Assembly (NCBI RefSeq): GCF_030813415.1 | Contig: NZ_JAUSUF010000001.1 | Span: 434,001-498,000 of the forward strand | Direction of reading: 5' to 3' | DNA from: Eubacterium multiforme | GTDB lineage: Bacteria > Bacillota > Clostridia > Clostridiales > Clostridiaceae | DNA length: 64,000 bases | Shown here: positions 44,887 to 54,463 of the stretch, one piece after another | How the letters are laid out: the number at the start of each line of letters is the position of its first letter | Numbering within the stretch: position 1 is the stretch's first letter | The notes under the pieces: model-generated | Databases searched by the model: none | Seen by the model: the letters and a program-made list of their open reading frames with translations, nothing else | Told to the model about the DNA's origin: nothing | Program-made: the position numbers and the translations under genes

Positions 44887-45850
44887 GTTTTATGTTTTTA
44901 TGCATTCTTTTAAATTCTTTTTTAATTAAAAGGAAATCTTCTAAATCATTTAAGAACTGAAAAAGCATAGCTCTATTTTCAAATTCTTCCCTAGTTTTTG
45001 GTAATTCCATCTCTTTATATTCAGCTCTTAATCTATTTAATTTATATAAAAGTTCTACACAATCATTATCTGCATATATATTATTTGCAATATTTTCAGT
45101 AAAGTCAGACATTATAAGTGTCTGATCATACGTTATTGAAAATCTTGAAAAGTGAGAATTCATTCTTTTTATTGTATCAAATTGTTTTATACGCATTTCC
45201 ACATAATCAATAAAATAAAATTCATCTTTAAACAAATAATTATTATTTATTTTATAAGCTAAAAGCCTAGTTTCTTCAAGAACTTTTTTAACCTTTTTAA
45301 ATCTTTTTCTTTCATTTATTGGTACAGCCTTTGTTACAAGACTTTTTGCCATATCAGCTATTATATTTCTATACTGCTCTTCAATAAATTCTTTATTTTT
45401 ATTAAATTTAGATTCTAATGATGGCATATATAAATTAAATACAGATGCAATTCCAATTCCTATTAAAGTTAAGATTTCTTCATTAAATATCCAGCTTAAA
45501 TTTATATTGCTTCCTGTTAGAAGGTGAGTTGATAAAACAGCACCAACTACCATCCCCTCTTCCATTTTAAATTTCTTTGTTATAGGAATAAATATAAGCA
45601 AAAACAAACCAAAAACTAATGGATTATTCCCTAATATTATATATAATATAAAGGATAATAATACTGCTATAGTTGCTGCTATAAGTCTTTTTCCCCCAAC
45701 TAATAAAGCTTCCTTTTTTGTATCTTGAATACTAAGTATTGCTATTATTCCTGCTGTAACTCCAAACTTAACTCCAAGTAAATTTGCTATAATTATTGAA
45801 ATTGTTGCAGAAGCTGCCATCTTAAATGTATTTTTCCTTAAAAATTCCAT
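44870..45850 (-). CDS. Aromatic acid exporter family protein (ArAE_1 + C-terminal domain)
   Basis: The roughly 326-residue protein has an N-terminal domain of about six helices (KMAASATISIIIANLLG, FGVTAGIIAILSIQDTKKEAL) and a C-terminal cytoplasmic helical domain (residues 150-328). That matches the ArAE_1/ArAE_1_C pair in uncharacterised Gram-positive proteins. Transport is inferred from fold, substrate unknown. Its start lies about 10 bp from the alanyl-tRNA-editing gene stop, so the two are probably cotranscribed. Confidence 0.75.
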   Translation of the reverse strand: MEFLRKNTFKMAASATISIIIANLLGVKFGVTAGIIAILSIQDTKKEALLVGGKRLIAATIAVLLSFILYIILGNNPLVFGLFLLIFIPITKKFKMEEGMVVGAVLSTHLLTGSNINLSWIFNEEILTLIGIGIASVFNLYMPSLESKFNKNKEFIEEQYRNIIADMAKSLVTKAVPINERKRFKKVKKVLEETRLLAYKINNNYLFKDEFYFIDYVEMRIKQFDTIKRMNSHFSRFSITYDQTLIMSDFTENIANNIYADNDCVELLYKLNRLRAEYKEMELPKTREEFENRAMLFQFLNDLEDFLLIKKEFKRMHKNIKQSYGL

Positions 45851-45863
45851 GTTCATCCTTCCC

Positions 45864-47066
45864 TTAAAGCAAACTCTCTTTTACCTTCATGAAGGAATAA
45901 TCTAAAAGTGATTGTAAATTGTTATTGTTCTTTCCTCCACCTTGAGCTAAATTTTGACTTCCTCCTCCTCTTCCATCAATTAGAGTAATTGAATCTTTAA
46001 GAAGATTATTCATATTAACTTCTTTTATATCTTTAGAAGATGCAAATATTAAATTAGCTTTATCTTCATTTTTAACAACCATTAATGCTATTACTCTTGA
46101 ATTTTCAGTAATACTTGAAGCTAACTTACTTACGTACTTAATATCTTTTCCATCATATATTTCTTTTATAATTGAAACATCAGAAACTTTAGTTGCATTT
46201 TCTATAAGTTCTTTTATTTTATAATTAGATAATTCTCCATTAAGTATTTTGTTTTCATTATTTGATTTTTTAAGTTCTTCACTTAAATTATTTATACTAT
46301 TTATTGCTTCAGTTTCATTACAGTTTAAAAATTTACATATTTTCTTTGAAAAATCACTTTTTTCAAAATAATCATTAATTGCTCTTTTTCCTGCTAAATA
46401 TTCTATTCTTATATTTCCTTTATGTCTTTCATGTCTTAAAAGTTTTATACATTGAAGTTCTATTGTATTACTTGGATGAATTCCACAACAGGCATTTATG
46501 TCTAAACCCTCAATTTCTACAACTCTTATTTTTTCATTTGTATTTGGAAGGGCTCTTCTAAGTCCCATCTTTTTAAGTTCTCTTTTTTCTGGAAATAAAA
46601 AATTAACCTTTAAATTATTAAATATATTTTCATTTGCATATATTTCAGCTTCTCTTATTTGCTCTTCTGTTACATCTCCAACTATATCAATTGTACTTTT
46701 TTCTTTTCCAAGATGAATACCTGCTGTATTATGATTAAAAAGTTTAAAGAAACATCCTGAAAGTACATGTTGAGATAAATGTTGCTGCATATAATCAAAT
46801 CTTCTATCCCAGTCAATTTTGCACTTAACTTTATGTATTTTTATAGGTTTCTTAGAAACTACATGATACACTATGCCATCTTTTTCATATACCTCTTTAA
46901 CTTCATGCTCTCCTATCATTCCTAAGTCACAGGGCTGACCCCCTCCACCAGGAAAGAAAGCTGTTTTATTTAAGGCAACGTGAAAACCATCACCCTTTTC
47001 TAATATTTCTTCAATTTCTGCTGTAAACTCTTTTATATATTGATCTATATAATATAACTTTTCCAA
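45864..47066 (-). CDS. Alanyl-tRNA editing protein (AlaX-L type with DHHA1)
   Basis: The 400-residue protein is a free-standing editing domain. The zinc ligands of the AlaRS editing site are H96-x3-H100 (QQHLSQHVLSG) and C193-x3-H197 (ACCGIHPSN). The C-terminal DHHA1 domain has LIDGRGGGSQNLAQGGG. The N-terminal region AFFPGGGGQPCDLG is typical of AlaX-M/L. It hydrolyses Ser-tRNA(Ala) and Gly-tRNA(Ala). Start has AAGGAGG. The next gene downstream is the ArAE protein. Confidence 0.93.
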   Translation of the reverse strand: MEKLYYIDQYIKEFTAEIEEILEKGDGFHVALNKTAFFPGGGGQPCDLGMIGEHEVKEVYEKDGIVYHVVSKKPIKIHKVKCKIDWDRRFDYMQQHLSQHVLSGCFFKLFNHNTAGIHLGKEKSTIDIVGDVTEEQIREAEIYANENIFNNLKVNFLFPEKRELKKMGLRRALPNTNEKIRVVEIEGLDINACCGIHPSNTIELQCIKLLRHERHKGNIRIEYLAGKRAINDYFEKSDFSKKICKFLNCNETEAINSINNLSEELKKSNNENKILNGELSNYKIKELIENATKVSDVSIIKEIYDGKDIKYVSKLASSITENSRVIALMVVKNEDKANLIFASSKDIKEVNMNNLLKDSITLIDGRGGGSQNLAQGGGKNNNNLQSLLDYSFMKVKESLL

Positions 47067-47083
47067 ACCTTAATCCTCCTTTT

Positions 47084-48127
47084 TTAAACTACAAAAAACG
47101 CTGCTGCAATAATTATATAAACAGCTAACAATTGAACACCCTCAAGCCAATTTGACTCTCCATCACTTGCTACTTTATTGGCAATTAAAACAGATACTAT
47201 AAGTGATACAAGTTCAAATAAATTAAATACAATACTCATAGGAGTAAATAAAAGACTTAAAAATATTAAAACTGGTGCAACAAATAAAATTATTTGAAGA
47301 CTTGAACCAATTGCTATTTCAACTGCTACATCCATTTTATTTTTAAGAGCCATAACAACAGCAGTACTATGTTCAGCTGCATTTCCTATTATAGGAATTA
47401 AAATTATTCCAACAAAGAATTGACTTAATCCAAGAGATTCAGTCATAGGCTCAACAGCTCCAACTAAAAGTTCACTTTCAATTGCAATTAATACTGTTGC
47501 AACTGCTAATACTCCTATGGATTTTTTTAAAGACCAATTTGCTTCTTCTCCTTCCTCTGCACTACTTTCATATAAATCCTTGTGAGTAAAAAATGAAAAA
47601 ACTAAACTTAATATATATATTAAAAACATAATTATAGCTACTATAATACTTAATCCTTCATATTTAGTATTTAATAATTCTGGATTAACTGTATGAGTAA
47701 ATATTGCAGGAACGCTTAATCCAATAACTGCAAATAAAAGCATACTAGAACTTACATCAATAACTTTTTTATTAAAGCTTTGAGTTTTAAATTTAAGTCC
47801 TCCAATAAACATACTAGCACCTAAAACTAATAATGTATTTCCAATTACTGAACCTGCTATTGAAGCTTTAACTACATCAAAAAGTCCACTTTTTAAAGCA
47901 AAAAAGGAAATTATAAGTTCAGTTGCATTTCCAAATGTAGCATTTAAAAATCCTCCAACCTTTGGACCTGTATAACAAGATATTTCTTCTGTTGCCTGAC
48001 CCATAATTCCTGCAAGTGGAACTATTGCAAAGGCAGATAATAAAAATAAAATTGTAGGAGATAAATGCATAAACTCTCCTATTATACTTATAGGTATAAA
48101 TATTAGTAAGTATTTCAAAAATTTCAT
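47084..48127 (-). CDS. cax: Calcium/proton exchanger (CaxA family)
   Basis: The 347-residue cation/H+ antiporter has ten to eleven membrane helices. The two duplicated alpha repeats are visible: GPKVGGFLNATFGNATELII and GIILIPIIGNAAEHSTAVVM, each carrying the acidic Glu (ATELI, AAEHS), with an acidic patch SSAEEGEEANWS between the halves. It moves Ca2+ out against H+. ATG at 48127 with AGAGGTATCATT as ribosome site. Its stop lies 17 bp before the AlaX start on the same strand. Confidence 0.92.
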   Translation of the reverse strand: MKFLKYLLIFIPISIIGEFMHLSPTILFLLSAFAIVPLAGIMGQATEEISCYTGPKVGGFLNATFGNATELIISFFALKSGLFDVVKASIAGSVIGNTLLVLGASMFIGGLKFKTQSFNKKVIDVSSSMLLFAVIGLSVPAIFTHTVNPELLNTKYEGLSIIVAIIMFLIYILSLVFSFFTHKDLYESSAEEGEEANWSLKKSIGVLAVATVLIAIESELLVGAVEPMTESLGLSQFFVGIILIPIIGNAAEHSTAVVMALKNKMDVAVEIAIGSSLQIILFVAPVLIFLSLLFTPMSIVFNLFELVSLIVSVLIANKVASDGESNWLEGVQLLAVYIIIAAAFFVV

Positions 48128-48308
48128 AATGATACCTCTTTCTTCATTTGTATAATTATTTTATATAATTATACAACATATTTTTTAATTATGTTTAAAT
48201 TAGTCTAACACTAGCTATATTCAGGCTTATATTTACTTTTTATACACTTAATTCATTTAAAGTATTTATATTTTACTCACATTTAATGCAAATATTTGAA
48301 AAATGATG

Positions 48309-48337
48309 TTGACTATAATATTTTATGGCGTTATAAT
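48309..48337 (+). promoter_or_regulatory. tyrS promoter
   Basis: TTGACT (48309-48314) and TATAAT (48332-48337) are 17 nt apart, placing the start near 48345, just before the T-box leader. Confidence 0.8.
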
Positions 48338-48381
48338 AAGCACATGCACTACAAAGTTGCTAAATAAATTAATAAAAAAAG

Positions 48382-48630
48382 ACAATGAAGAGAACAAGTA
48401 AGAATATCTAAGTCTTTACAGAAAGTTACCGGATGATGAGAGGAACAAAGACATTTATTTTGAATACATCTTGGAGTCGTACATTGAACTCTACTTTATA
48501 GATATTAGGTGTTATCGGTTAAGTACCGTTAAAAACTTTTAATGAGGTTATATATTTTTAAAATATATAATAAATTAAGGTGGTACCACGTGAGCAATCT
48601 CGTCCTTTATTATGGATGGGGTTTTTTTGT
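48382..48630 (+). promoter_or_regulatory. T-box leader of tyrS (tyrosine specific)
   Basis: The T-box sequence AAGGTGGTACCACG is at 48577-48590, with TGGT that would pair with the tRNA-Tyr acceptor end (discriminator A). The specifier loop contains GAATACATC with codon TAC (Tyr) at 48465-48467 followed by A, as usual. A terminator (CTCGTCC with GGATGGG and TTTTTTT) lies at about 48597-48628. Stem I begins around ATGAAGAGAACAAGTA. Uncharged tRNA-Tyr would stabilise the antiterminator and switch tyrS on when tyrosine is short. Confidence 0.9.
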
Positions 48631-48882
48631 TATATAAATATAAATATAAATATAAATATAAATTAATGCTCATTAAAAAATAAAAAACTATATAAAGTAA
48701 TTATTTATAACGTAAGTTTCAAAGAGTTATAAATAAAAATTTATATAGCAAATAAAAGAGTCAAAAATTTGCACAATTATTGCTCTTCTACGATATTATT
48801 ATTATTTCACACATATTATTATATTGTTTTATTTAAAGAAGGTCAATAATTAATGCAAAAAATATAAAAAATACATTAGTTA
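48631..48882. repeat. Gene-free stretch with five tandem TATAAA units
   Basis: Positions 48633-48662 are five tandem copies of TATAAA, just after the T-box terminator. The remainder to the tyrS ribosome site is AT-rich and has no recognised feature. Confidence 0.6.
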
Positions 48883-48894
48883 TTGGAGGTTGTA

Positions 48895-50127
48895 ATGATG
48901 GAAAGAAATGTTTTAGACGTCCTAAAAGAACGTGGATACATTAAACAATTCACACATGAAGAAGAAACAAGAGAATTATTAGGAAAAGAGAAAGTTACTT
49001 TCTACATAGGTTTTGATCCAACTGCTGACAGTTTACATGTTGGTCACTTTATTGCATTAATGTTTATGGCACATATGCAACAAGCTGGTCACAGACCAAT
49101 TGTTTTAATTGGTGGAGGTACTGTAACTATTGGTGACCCAAGTGGAAAGACTGACATGAGAAAAATGTTAACTGATGAACAAATTCATCATAATGTTGAA
49201 TCAATAAAGAAACAAATGTCAAGATTTATTGATTTTGAAGATGACAAAGCTATATTAGTTAATAATGCTGATTGGTTAAGAGGATTAAACTACATTGATT
49301 TCTTAAGAGAAGTTGGTGGACATTTCACAGTAAACAAAATGTTAGCTGCTGAATGTTTCAAAAAGAGATTTGCTTTAGATAGAGGTTTATCTTTCTTAGA
49401 ATTTAACTACATGTTAATGCAAGCATACGACTTTGTAGTATTAAATGAAAAATACGGATGTAAAATGGAACTAGGTGGAGACGATCAATGGTCAAATATG
49501 ATCGCTGGTGTTGATCTAGTAAGAAAGAAAAAAGGTAAGAGCGTATACGCTATGACTTGTAGCCTACTTACTAATAGTGAAGGTGAAAAAATGGGTAAAA
49601 CTGTTGGAGGAGCTTTATGGCTTGATCCTGAAAGAGTTTCACCATTTGAATTCTTCCAATACTGGAGAAACATCGATGATGCTGATGTTGAAAAATGCTT
49701 AAAGCTTTTAACATTTGTACCAATGGATGAAATTAAAGAATTATGTTCAGTTGAAGGTGCTGAAATTAATGAAGCTAAGAAGAGATTAGCTTTCGAAGTA
49801 ACTAAATTAGTTCACGGAGAAGAAGCTGCTGAAAAAGCTTTAGCTGCTTCACAAGCTTTATTTGAAGGTGGCGTTGATTTAGAACACGTTCCTACTATAG
49901 AAATAACAGAAGCTCACTTAGGAAATAATCTATTAGATGTATTAGTTGAATTTGATGTATTCCCATCAAAATCAGAAGCTAAGAGATTTGTTAACCAAGG
50001 TGGATTAACTATAAATGAAGAAAAAGTTTTAGATATTGCAAAAACTTTAGAAAAAGAACATTTTGAAGATGGATTTGCAATGATTAAAAAAGGTAAAAAA
50101 GGTTTCACAAAAATAGTGATTAAATAA
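48895..50127 (+). CDS. tyrS: Tyrosyl-tRNA synthetase
   Basis: The 410-residue class I synthetase charges tRNA-Tyr. The HIGH motif reads HVGH in [18 protein letters not shown]; the KMSKS loop reads KMGKT in [16 protein letters not shown]; the C-terminal S4 domain ([15 protein letters not shown]) is present. Start ATG 48895 with GGAGG 5 nt upstream (48898 also possible); the TTG at 48883 overlaps the ribosome site. It is under T-box control. A dedicated tyrS next to decarboxylase genes is the arrangement of enterococcal and lactobacillar tyramine clusters. Confidence 0.96.
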   Translation: MMERNVLDVLKERGYIKQFTHEEETRELLGKEKVTFYIGFDPTADSLHVGHFIALMFMAHMQQAGHRPIVLIGGGTVTIGDPSGKTDMRKMLTDEQIHHNVESIKKQMSRFIDFEDDKAILVNNADWLRGLNYIDFLREVGGHFTVNKMLAAECFKKRFALDRGLSFLEFNYMLMQAYDFVVLNEKYGCKMELGGDDQWSNMIAGVDLVRKKKGKSVYAMTCSLLTNSEGEKMGKTVGGALWLDPERVSPFEFFQYWRNIDDADVEKCLKLLTFVPMDEIKELCSVEGAEINEAKKRLAFEVTKLVHGEEAAEKALAASQALFEGGVDLEHVPTIEITEAHLGNNLLDVLVEFDVFPSKSEAKRFVNQGGLTINEEKVLDIAKTLEKEHFEDGFAMIKKGKKGFTKIVIK

Positions 50128-50138
50128 ATTATTTAATT

Positions 50139-50167
50139 TAAATATTTACTTAGGGAATAAATATTTA
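50139..50167 (+). terminator. Possible AT-only terminator of tyrS
   Basis: Two TAAATATTTA copies (50139-50148, 50158-50167) can pair over 10 bp with a 9-nt loop; the downstream sequence is only weakly T-rich. Confidence 0.35.
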
Positions 50168-50193
50168 TAATATAATTTAGATTAAAAGATAAC

Positions 50194-50494
50194 AATAATG
50201 CTAAAAAATAATGCTAATTTAAAAATAAAAAAATTTAATAATAATGCTTTAATTTAATAATAATGCTTTAATTTAAAAATAAAAGATTCGGAAAATCAAA
50301 ATAATGCTAAAAAAACAATTTTAAAAATAATGCTAATTTTTAAATAATTATAATGCTAAAAAATAAAAGTTAAATAAAACACACTGTTCATAAAAGATTA
50401 AAAATAGATAGATAAAAAAATAATGCTAAAAACTTAAAAAGTTTAAATAAGTGAATCATTTTATAATGCAAGAAAAAGGTATCGATGTAATGCT
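50194..50494. repeat. Array of AATAATGCT repeats between tyrS and the first decarboxylase
   Basis: Exact AATAATGCT is at 50194, 50207, 50240, 50259, 50300, 50326 and 50419; near copies are TATAATGCT at 50349, TATAATGCA at 50462 and GTAATGCT at 50487, in the terminator loop. Two are in a 19-bp tandem duplication (50240/50259). The motif reads AGCATTATT on the minus strand, the decarboxylase sense strand. There is no open frame. The same word recurs at the antiporter stop (52490) and inside both decarboxylase start regions (52342, 58369), where it encodes Ala-Leu-Phe. A role in regulation or replication is possible but unproven. Confidence 0.75.
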
Positions 50495-50510
50495 TTGTCG
50501 ATACCTTTTT
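50473..50510 (-). terminator. Terminator of decarboxylase 1
   Basis: AAAAAGGTATCGA and TCGATACCTTTTT form a perfect 13-bp stem with a 12-nt loop that holds one of the repeat words. It lies 19 bp past the decarboxylase stop. Confidence 0.85.
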
Positions 50511-50528
50511 TCTATACACTTTATTTTT

Positions 50529-52376
50529 TTATCTTACATCATAAATTTTATTTAATTTTTCTTGAATTGCTTTATGGATTTTATCCATATATTCATTAAA
50601 TGTTTCTTTATCATTTATATATGGTGTAAGTACACAAGCTCTTAAAATTGTAACCTTTTGTTCCTTATCCCATTGAGCCTTTGTTATTCCACATCTTTGA
50701 ACAAATGGTAATGGACTTTGTCCATAATCAGGCACTGCAAAATCAGTATGTGAAGTTATAAAATCATTAGTATATAATTCACCATCAACATATGATGCTT
50801 CATCAAAGAAATCATGATTTAACTTATTCATTTTAGCTAAATCAGTATTTCCTTCTTCATTAAATACAAAATCAACCATATTAAAATCTGGTCTTGTTAA
50901 ATTATGCATCTTAATAACTTTATCTCCTACTTTAAATTCTTTTCCTTCAAAGTAAGTATATAAATTATAAGCACCCTCTATACCTGCTCCTATAAGTTTT
51001 CCATATCCAGTAATGTTTAATGGTAATATTCTGTGAGCTACCCAAACTGATGCTGCTGTAGCTCCAGCCTTTGATCCTTCAAGCATAAATGCTCCAAGAA
51101 GTGCTGGTATATCCATACCCTTTTCAAATACATAAGTTGCAAAATATGAAATTGAATCTCTCATTCTCTTATCTTTTATTGCAATACCACCTGCTGCATA
51201 AGGTACATATCCCATTTTATGAGGATCAATTGTAATTGAATCACCTTCACTCATTGCCTTAAATGCTTCATAAGTTTCATCTGAAGGCCAGTTAGTTTCT
51301 TCATTTAAAAATACTCCATTTTCTAAATATTTTTTCTTTAACTCATCTTTAGGTATAAAATTATAATTTTCGTCTAAGAATATAGACCTTGCATATCCAC
51401 CATAAGCTGCATCAACGTGAACATAAAAATTAATTCCTTCTTTAGATAACTTATCTCTTACTGCTATAATCTTATGAATATCATCAACTGCACCCTCTTC
51501 TGTTGAACCAACAACTCCAACAACACCTAAAGTTGGAATTCCTTTAGCTGCTAATTCTCTTATTTTTCTTTCAAGAGCTTCTGTATTCATTCTATATTGC
51601 TCATTAACTTCAACAGCTTCAATATTATCTAATCCAAGGCCTATAATATCTGCAGCTTTAAGCCATGAATAATGCTTAGTTTGAGGAACTAACCATTTAC
51701 CTAATTTATCAATATTTTTACCACTTCTTGCTGAATATTTTTTTAAATCATCTAGTTTTTCTGGAACTTTAGCTACTAAATCTAAAATTTCTTTAGTTGA
51801 CATATTTAATAATTGCCATTCAGTTTTTCCTTCAACTAATTCTGGTGCAACTTCCTTCATTGCAAGTGGTAATGATTTAATATTTCTTGCATACCAAATA
51901 CCTTCTAAGTTTGCTATTGAACCATCTGCACAAATATGTCCCCAACCTTTTTCATATCCCATAAGTTTTGCAAAATCTCCACCTACTTCTTCTTCCATTT
52001 CTGAAGTTCCTGGTGATGATTCGTAAGCAACATTATTTCCGTTATATAACATTGCTGCAAAATATCCAAGTAATGCTGGCATTAAAGTTTCTGAATTCAT
52101 GTGTCCTAAAAATCTTGGTGAATGCCATGGTAATGATTGTGATCTTAATTTTATTGATAATTCAGTTAAAACATCTTCCATTTTATCTGAAGTAAAAATA
52201 AAATCTTCTTTGTTCATATCACTTCTTTTTATTATTGGCATATCTTCTGGATGATAATTTTTTCTCCACTCACTATGGTCTTCAAATAACATGTTTAAAT
52301 ACTTTTGGAAAGTTTGCTTATTTTCTGATTTTGGTCCTAAAAATAATGCTTTTAAGTTTAAATCTTGTCCCTTCAT
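50529..52376 (-). CDS. Tyrosine-decarboxylase-type group II PLP decarboxylase, copy 1
   Basis: The 615-residue PLP enzyme matches the length and blocks of enterococcal Tyr[67 protein letters not shown], and [17 protein letters not shown] with Lys387 as the PLP lysine. The family motif PWHTAGRYWGHMN is here [12 protein letters not shown], shorter by one. So the substrate is tyrosine or another amino acid (glutamate and aspartate not excluded). The reaction consumes a proton. ATG at 52376 follows AAAGGAGAAG. Transcription probably starts at the antiporter upstream; an AT-rich hairpin with T-run lies between them. Confidence 0.9.
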   Translation of the reverse strand: MKGQDLNLKALFLGPKSENKQTFQKYLNMLFEDHSEWRKNYHPEDMPIIKRSDMNKEDFIFTSDKMEDVLTELSIKLRSQSLPWHSPRFLGHMNSETLMPALLGYFAAMLYNGNNVAYESSPGTSEMEEEVGGDFAKLMGYEKGWGHICADGSIANLEGIWYARNIKSLPLAMKEVAPELVEGKTEWQLLNMSTKEILDLVAKVPEKLDDLKKYSARSGKNIDKLGKWLVPQTKHYSWLKAADIIGLGLDNIEAVEVNEQYRMNTEALERKIRELAAKGIPTLGVVGVVGSTEEGAVDDIHKIIAVRDKLSKEGINFYVHVDAAYGGYARSIFLDENYNFIPKDELKKKYLENGVFLNEETNWPSDETYEAFKAMSEGDSITIDPHKMGYVPYAAGGIAIKDKRMRDSISYFATYVFEKGMDIPALLGAFMLEGSKAGATAASVWVAHRILPLNITGYGKLIGAGIEGAYNLYTYFEGKEFKVGDKVIKMHNLTRPDFNMVDFVFNEEGNTDLAKMNKLNHDFFDEASYVDGELYTNDFITSHTDFAVPDYGQSPLPFVQRCGITKAQWDKEQKVTILRACVLTPYINDKETFNEYMDKIHKAIQEKLNKIYDVR

Positions 52377-52423
52377 TTTAATCTTCTCCTTTGTAAAAAA
52401 TTTTTAACTATTATATTCTAAAA

Positions 52424-52469
52424 AATATAGCATTTAAACCTAATTGTAATAAAATTTAAATGCTATATT
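52424..52469 (-). terminator. Intercistronic hairpin between antiporter 1 and decarboxylase 1
   Basis: AATATAGCATTTAAA and TTTAAATGCTATATT form a perfect 15-bp stem with a 16-nt loop; the minus strand continues TTTTTAG. As a weak AT-rich terminator or processing hairpin inside the operon it could reduce downstream expression. Confidence 0.6.
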
Positions 52470-52496
52470 ATTTAAAATTAAGAGCTTTTAATAATG

Positions 52497-53906
52497 CTAT
52501 TTTTGTTTTTTCCACTCTGGCTTCTTATACCTAAATATAATTAATGGTATTACAATACTAACTATTGTTCCTATTATTTGGAAACATATATAAAAAGTAT
52601 GTTCGCTAGGTTTCATTATTGATGGTGGCATAATACTTACTATTATAGTTAATATAACTCCTATTAGTGCAAGTATAGATATAAACCACATTAATCCATT
52701 TCCATGTGAACCTAATCTAAATGCTCTTTCAACATCTGGTCTCTTATATCTTAAAACAATTGCAGAGATACATATTAAAATATAAACTATGCAATAAAGT
52801 ATAGTTGTTGTAATAGTAATCATAAAGAATGCACTATTAACATTTGGTATTGCAAGATTTGCAAGTGCAAGTACTGAAACAACTACTGCTTGAATTATTA
52901 CAAATGTTATAGGAATTCCACTTTCAGTTCTTTTTTGAAATACTGGTGGTAAATTTCCTTCTTCTGCAACTTTTATCATTGCTTTTGATGGACCAAGTAT
53001 CCATGCACTAATTTGTGCTAAAACACCTATTAATATCATAGCTGAAATTATATTTGAAAATATTGCAGGAATACCAAGACCTGAACAATAAATAACAAAT
53101 GGTTGAGTTATATTTGCTAATTCCATTTTACCATCTGGAACTGCATTAGCAACAGTTAAACCTGCTGTCAAATTTAAAACAACCAAAATTAAAACTGAAG
53201 CTATAACTGCTATTGGATAATTTTTCTTTGGATTTTCTATATTATTAGCATGAACTGATGAAATTTCAACTCCTGCAAATATGAATATTATTCCTGAAAA
53301 ATAAGTTAAGCTACCAAAATTATGAAAATCAGGGAATACTTTAGACATACTAAATGCACCTAAATATCCATTTGGATTTAATCCATATTTTATTGCATAT
53401 GCTATACCTAATATAACTAATGCTGCAAATGGTATATATACACCTATTAAGGCTCCCCAGTTTCCAACTACCTTTACCATATCAAACTTAAGATTTAATA
53501 ATGTCATTCCCCAAAAACCTATCAATATACAAGCTGCTACAAATATACTGTTCTGAGATAATGACGGATTATTAACTACATATCCAATTAAAACACCTAC
53601 TGTTGTTCCAACCATAACCATTCCGGTCATCATTTGAACCCATAAAAGCCATGAGGTTACAAAACCCCATTTTTCTCCAAGTGCTTCTTTAACCCAAACT
53701 TGTGGCCCGCCCTCTTCGGGCCAACCTGTAGCAAGTTCAGCTGCTATTAATGATATAGGAATAGCAAATATTACTACAGCGCCTACAAAATAAAATATTT
53801 GTGTCCACCCATTAATCGCAAGAGTAGGTACACTCCTTACAGTTCCGAAAAATGCCATTGTTATACCTATCAATTGAAAAAGGGTAAGTTTTTTAACACT
53901 ATTCAT
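52497..53906 (-). CDS. Amino acid/amine antiporter (APC family, GadC/TyrP type), copy 1
   Basis: The 469-residue protein has twelve membrane helices. It starts SVKKLTLFQLIGITMAFFGTV, contains AAELATGWPEEGGPQVWVKEALG (TM2-loop of the glutamate:GABA antiporter family), FIFAGVEISSVHANNIENPKK and VNSAFFMITITTTILY. These proteins exchange an amino acid for its decarboxylation product, so one positive charge and a proton equivalent leave per turnover. The ATG at 53906 has AGAGAGGAAG 13 nt away, which is rather far. Partner is decarboxylase 1, 120 bp downstream. A -35 TTGACA is at 54003-53998. Confidence 0.9.
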   Translation of the reverse strand: MNSVKKLTLFQLIGITMAFFGTVRSVPTLAINGWTQIFYFVGAVVIFAIPISLIAAELATGWPEEGGPQVWVKEALGEKWGFVTSWLLWVQMMTGMVMVGTTVGVLIGYVVNNPSLSQNSIFVAACILIGFWGMTLLNLKFDMVKVVGNWGALIGVYIPFAALVILGIAYAIKYGLNPNGYLGAFSMSKVFPDFHNFGSLTYFSGIIFIFAGVEISSVHANNIENPKKNYPIAVIASVLILVVLNLTAGLTVANAVPDGKMELANITQPFVIYCSGLGIPAIFSNIISAMILIGVLAQISAWILGPSKAMIKVAEEGNLPPVFQKRTESGIPITFVIIQAVVVSVLALANLAIPNVNSAFFMITITTTILYCIVYILICISAIVLRYKRPDVERAFRLGSHGNGLMWFISILALIGVILTIIVSIMPPSIMKPSEHTFYICFQIIGTIVSIVIPLIIFRYKKPEWKKQK

Positions 53907-54463
53907 AAATAATGTCTACTTCCTCTCTTAAATATATTTATAAAAATTATAAGGCCAAATAAAATTTACAACTTAATAGTAAACCTTTAACTGCTTATGT
54001 CAAATTAAATTTATTAATAAATACATAAAAAATTAATATATAAATAAATTTTTATCAGTAGTTGTTAAAACTTTATTTATACATAGTACTTTTTCATAAA
54101 ATATAATCTACAATATATAGTCATTAAAAATTATATATATCCTTATGAATATACTTTGAAAATATTATTAATAACAATTACATAAATTTAAATCAAAAGA
54201 ATTTTCTGAATATTTAAATATAATATTTTTTTTAAAAACAAGATTAAAATATTATCTTATATATTTCTTTAATAAAAAATATTACTTTTAATTAATAAAC
54301 TAAAAAAATATAAGCCTTTTATCCTATGTTTAAATATTGTTAATTTTTGCACTAATTATCTTAAAATCCTATCATCATAGTTGAATGATGTACATCTTAA
54401 ATATAAATTTTTGTAATTAGCGTTAATTGGTATAATATAGAATATATTAAGGAGATGTTTTTA
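53907..54463. promoter_or_regulatory. Divergent regulatory region between antiporter 1 and decarboxylase 3
   Basis: This is 557 bp of AT-rich DNA. On minus, TTGACA (54003-53998) is followed about 19 nt on by TATTAA. On plus, TATAAT (54431-54436) has an extended TGG before it and lies about 28 bp before the decarboxylase-3 ATG. No open frame, no repeat array and no riboswitch was recognised in the centre. Confidence 0.4.

Noticed and set aside
48633..48662. TATAAA tandem repeats as a CRISPR or phase-variable array
   Set aside because: Six-base units without spacers, outside any coding frame or promoter spacer; only a simple-sequence tract.
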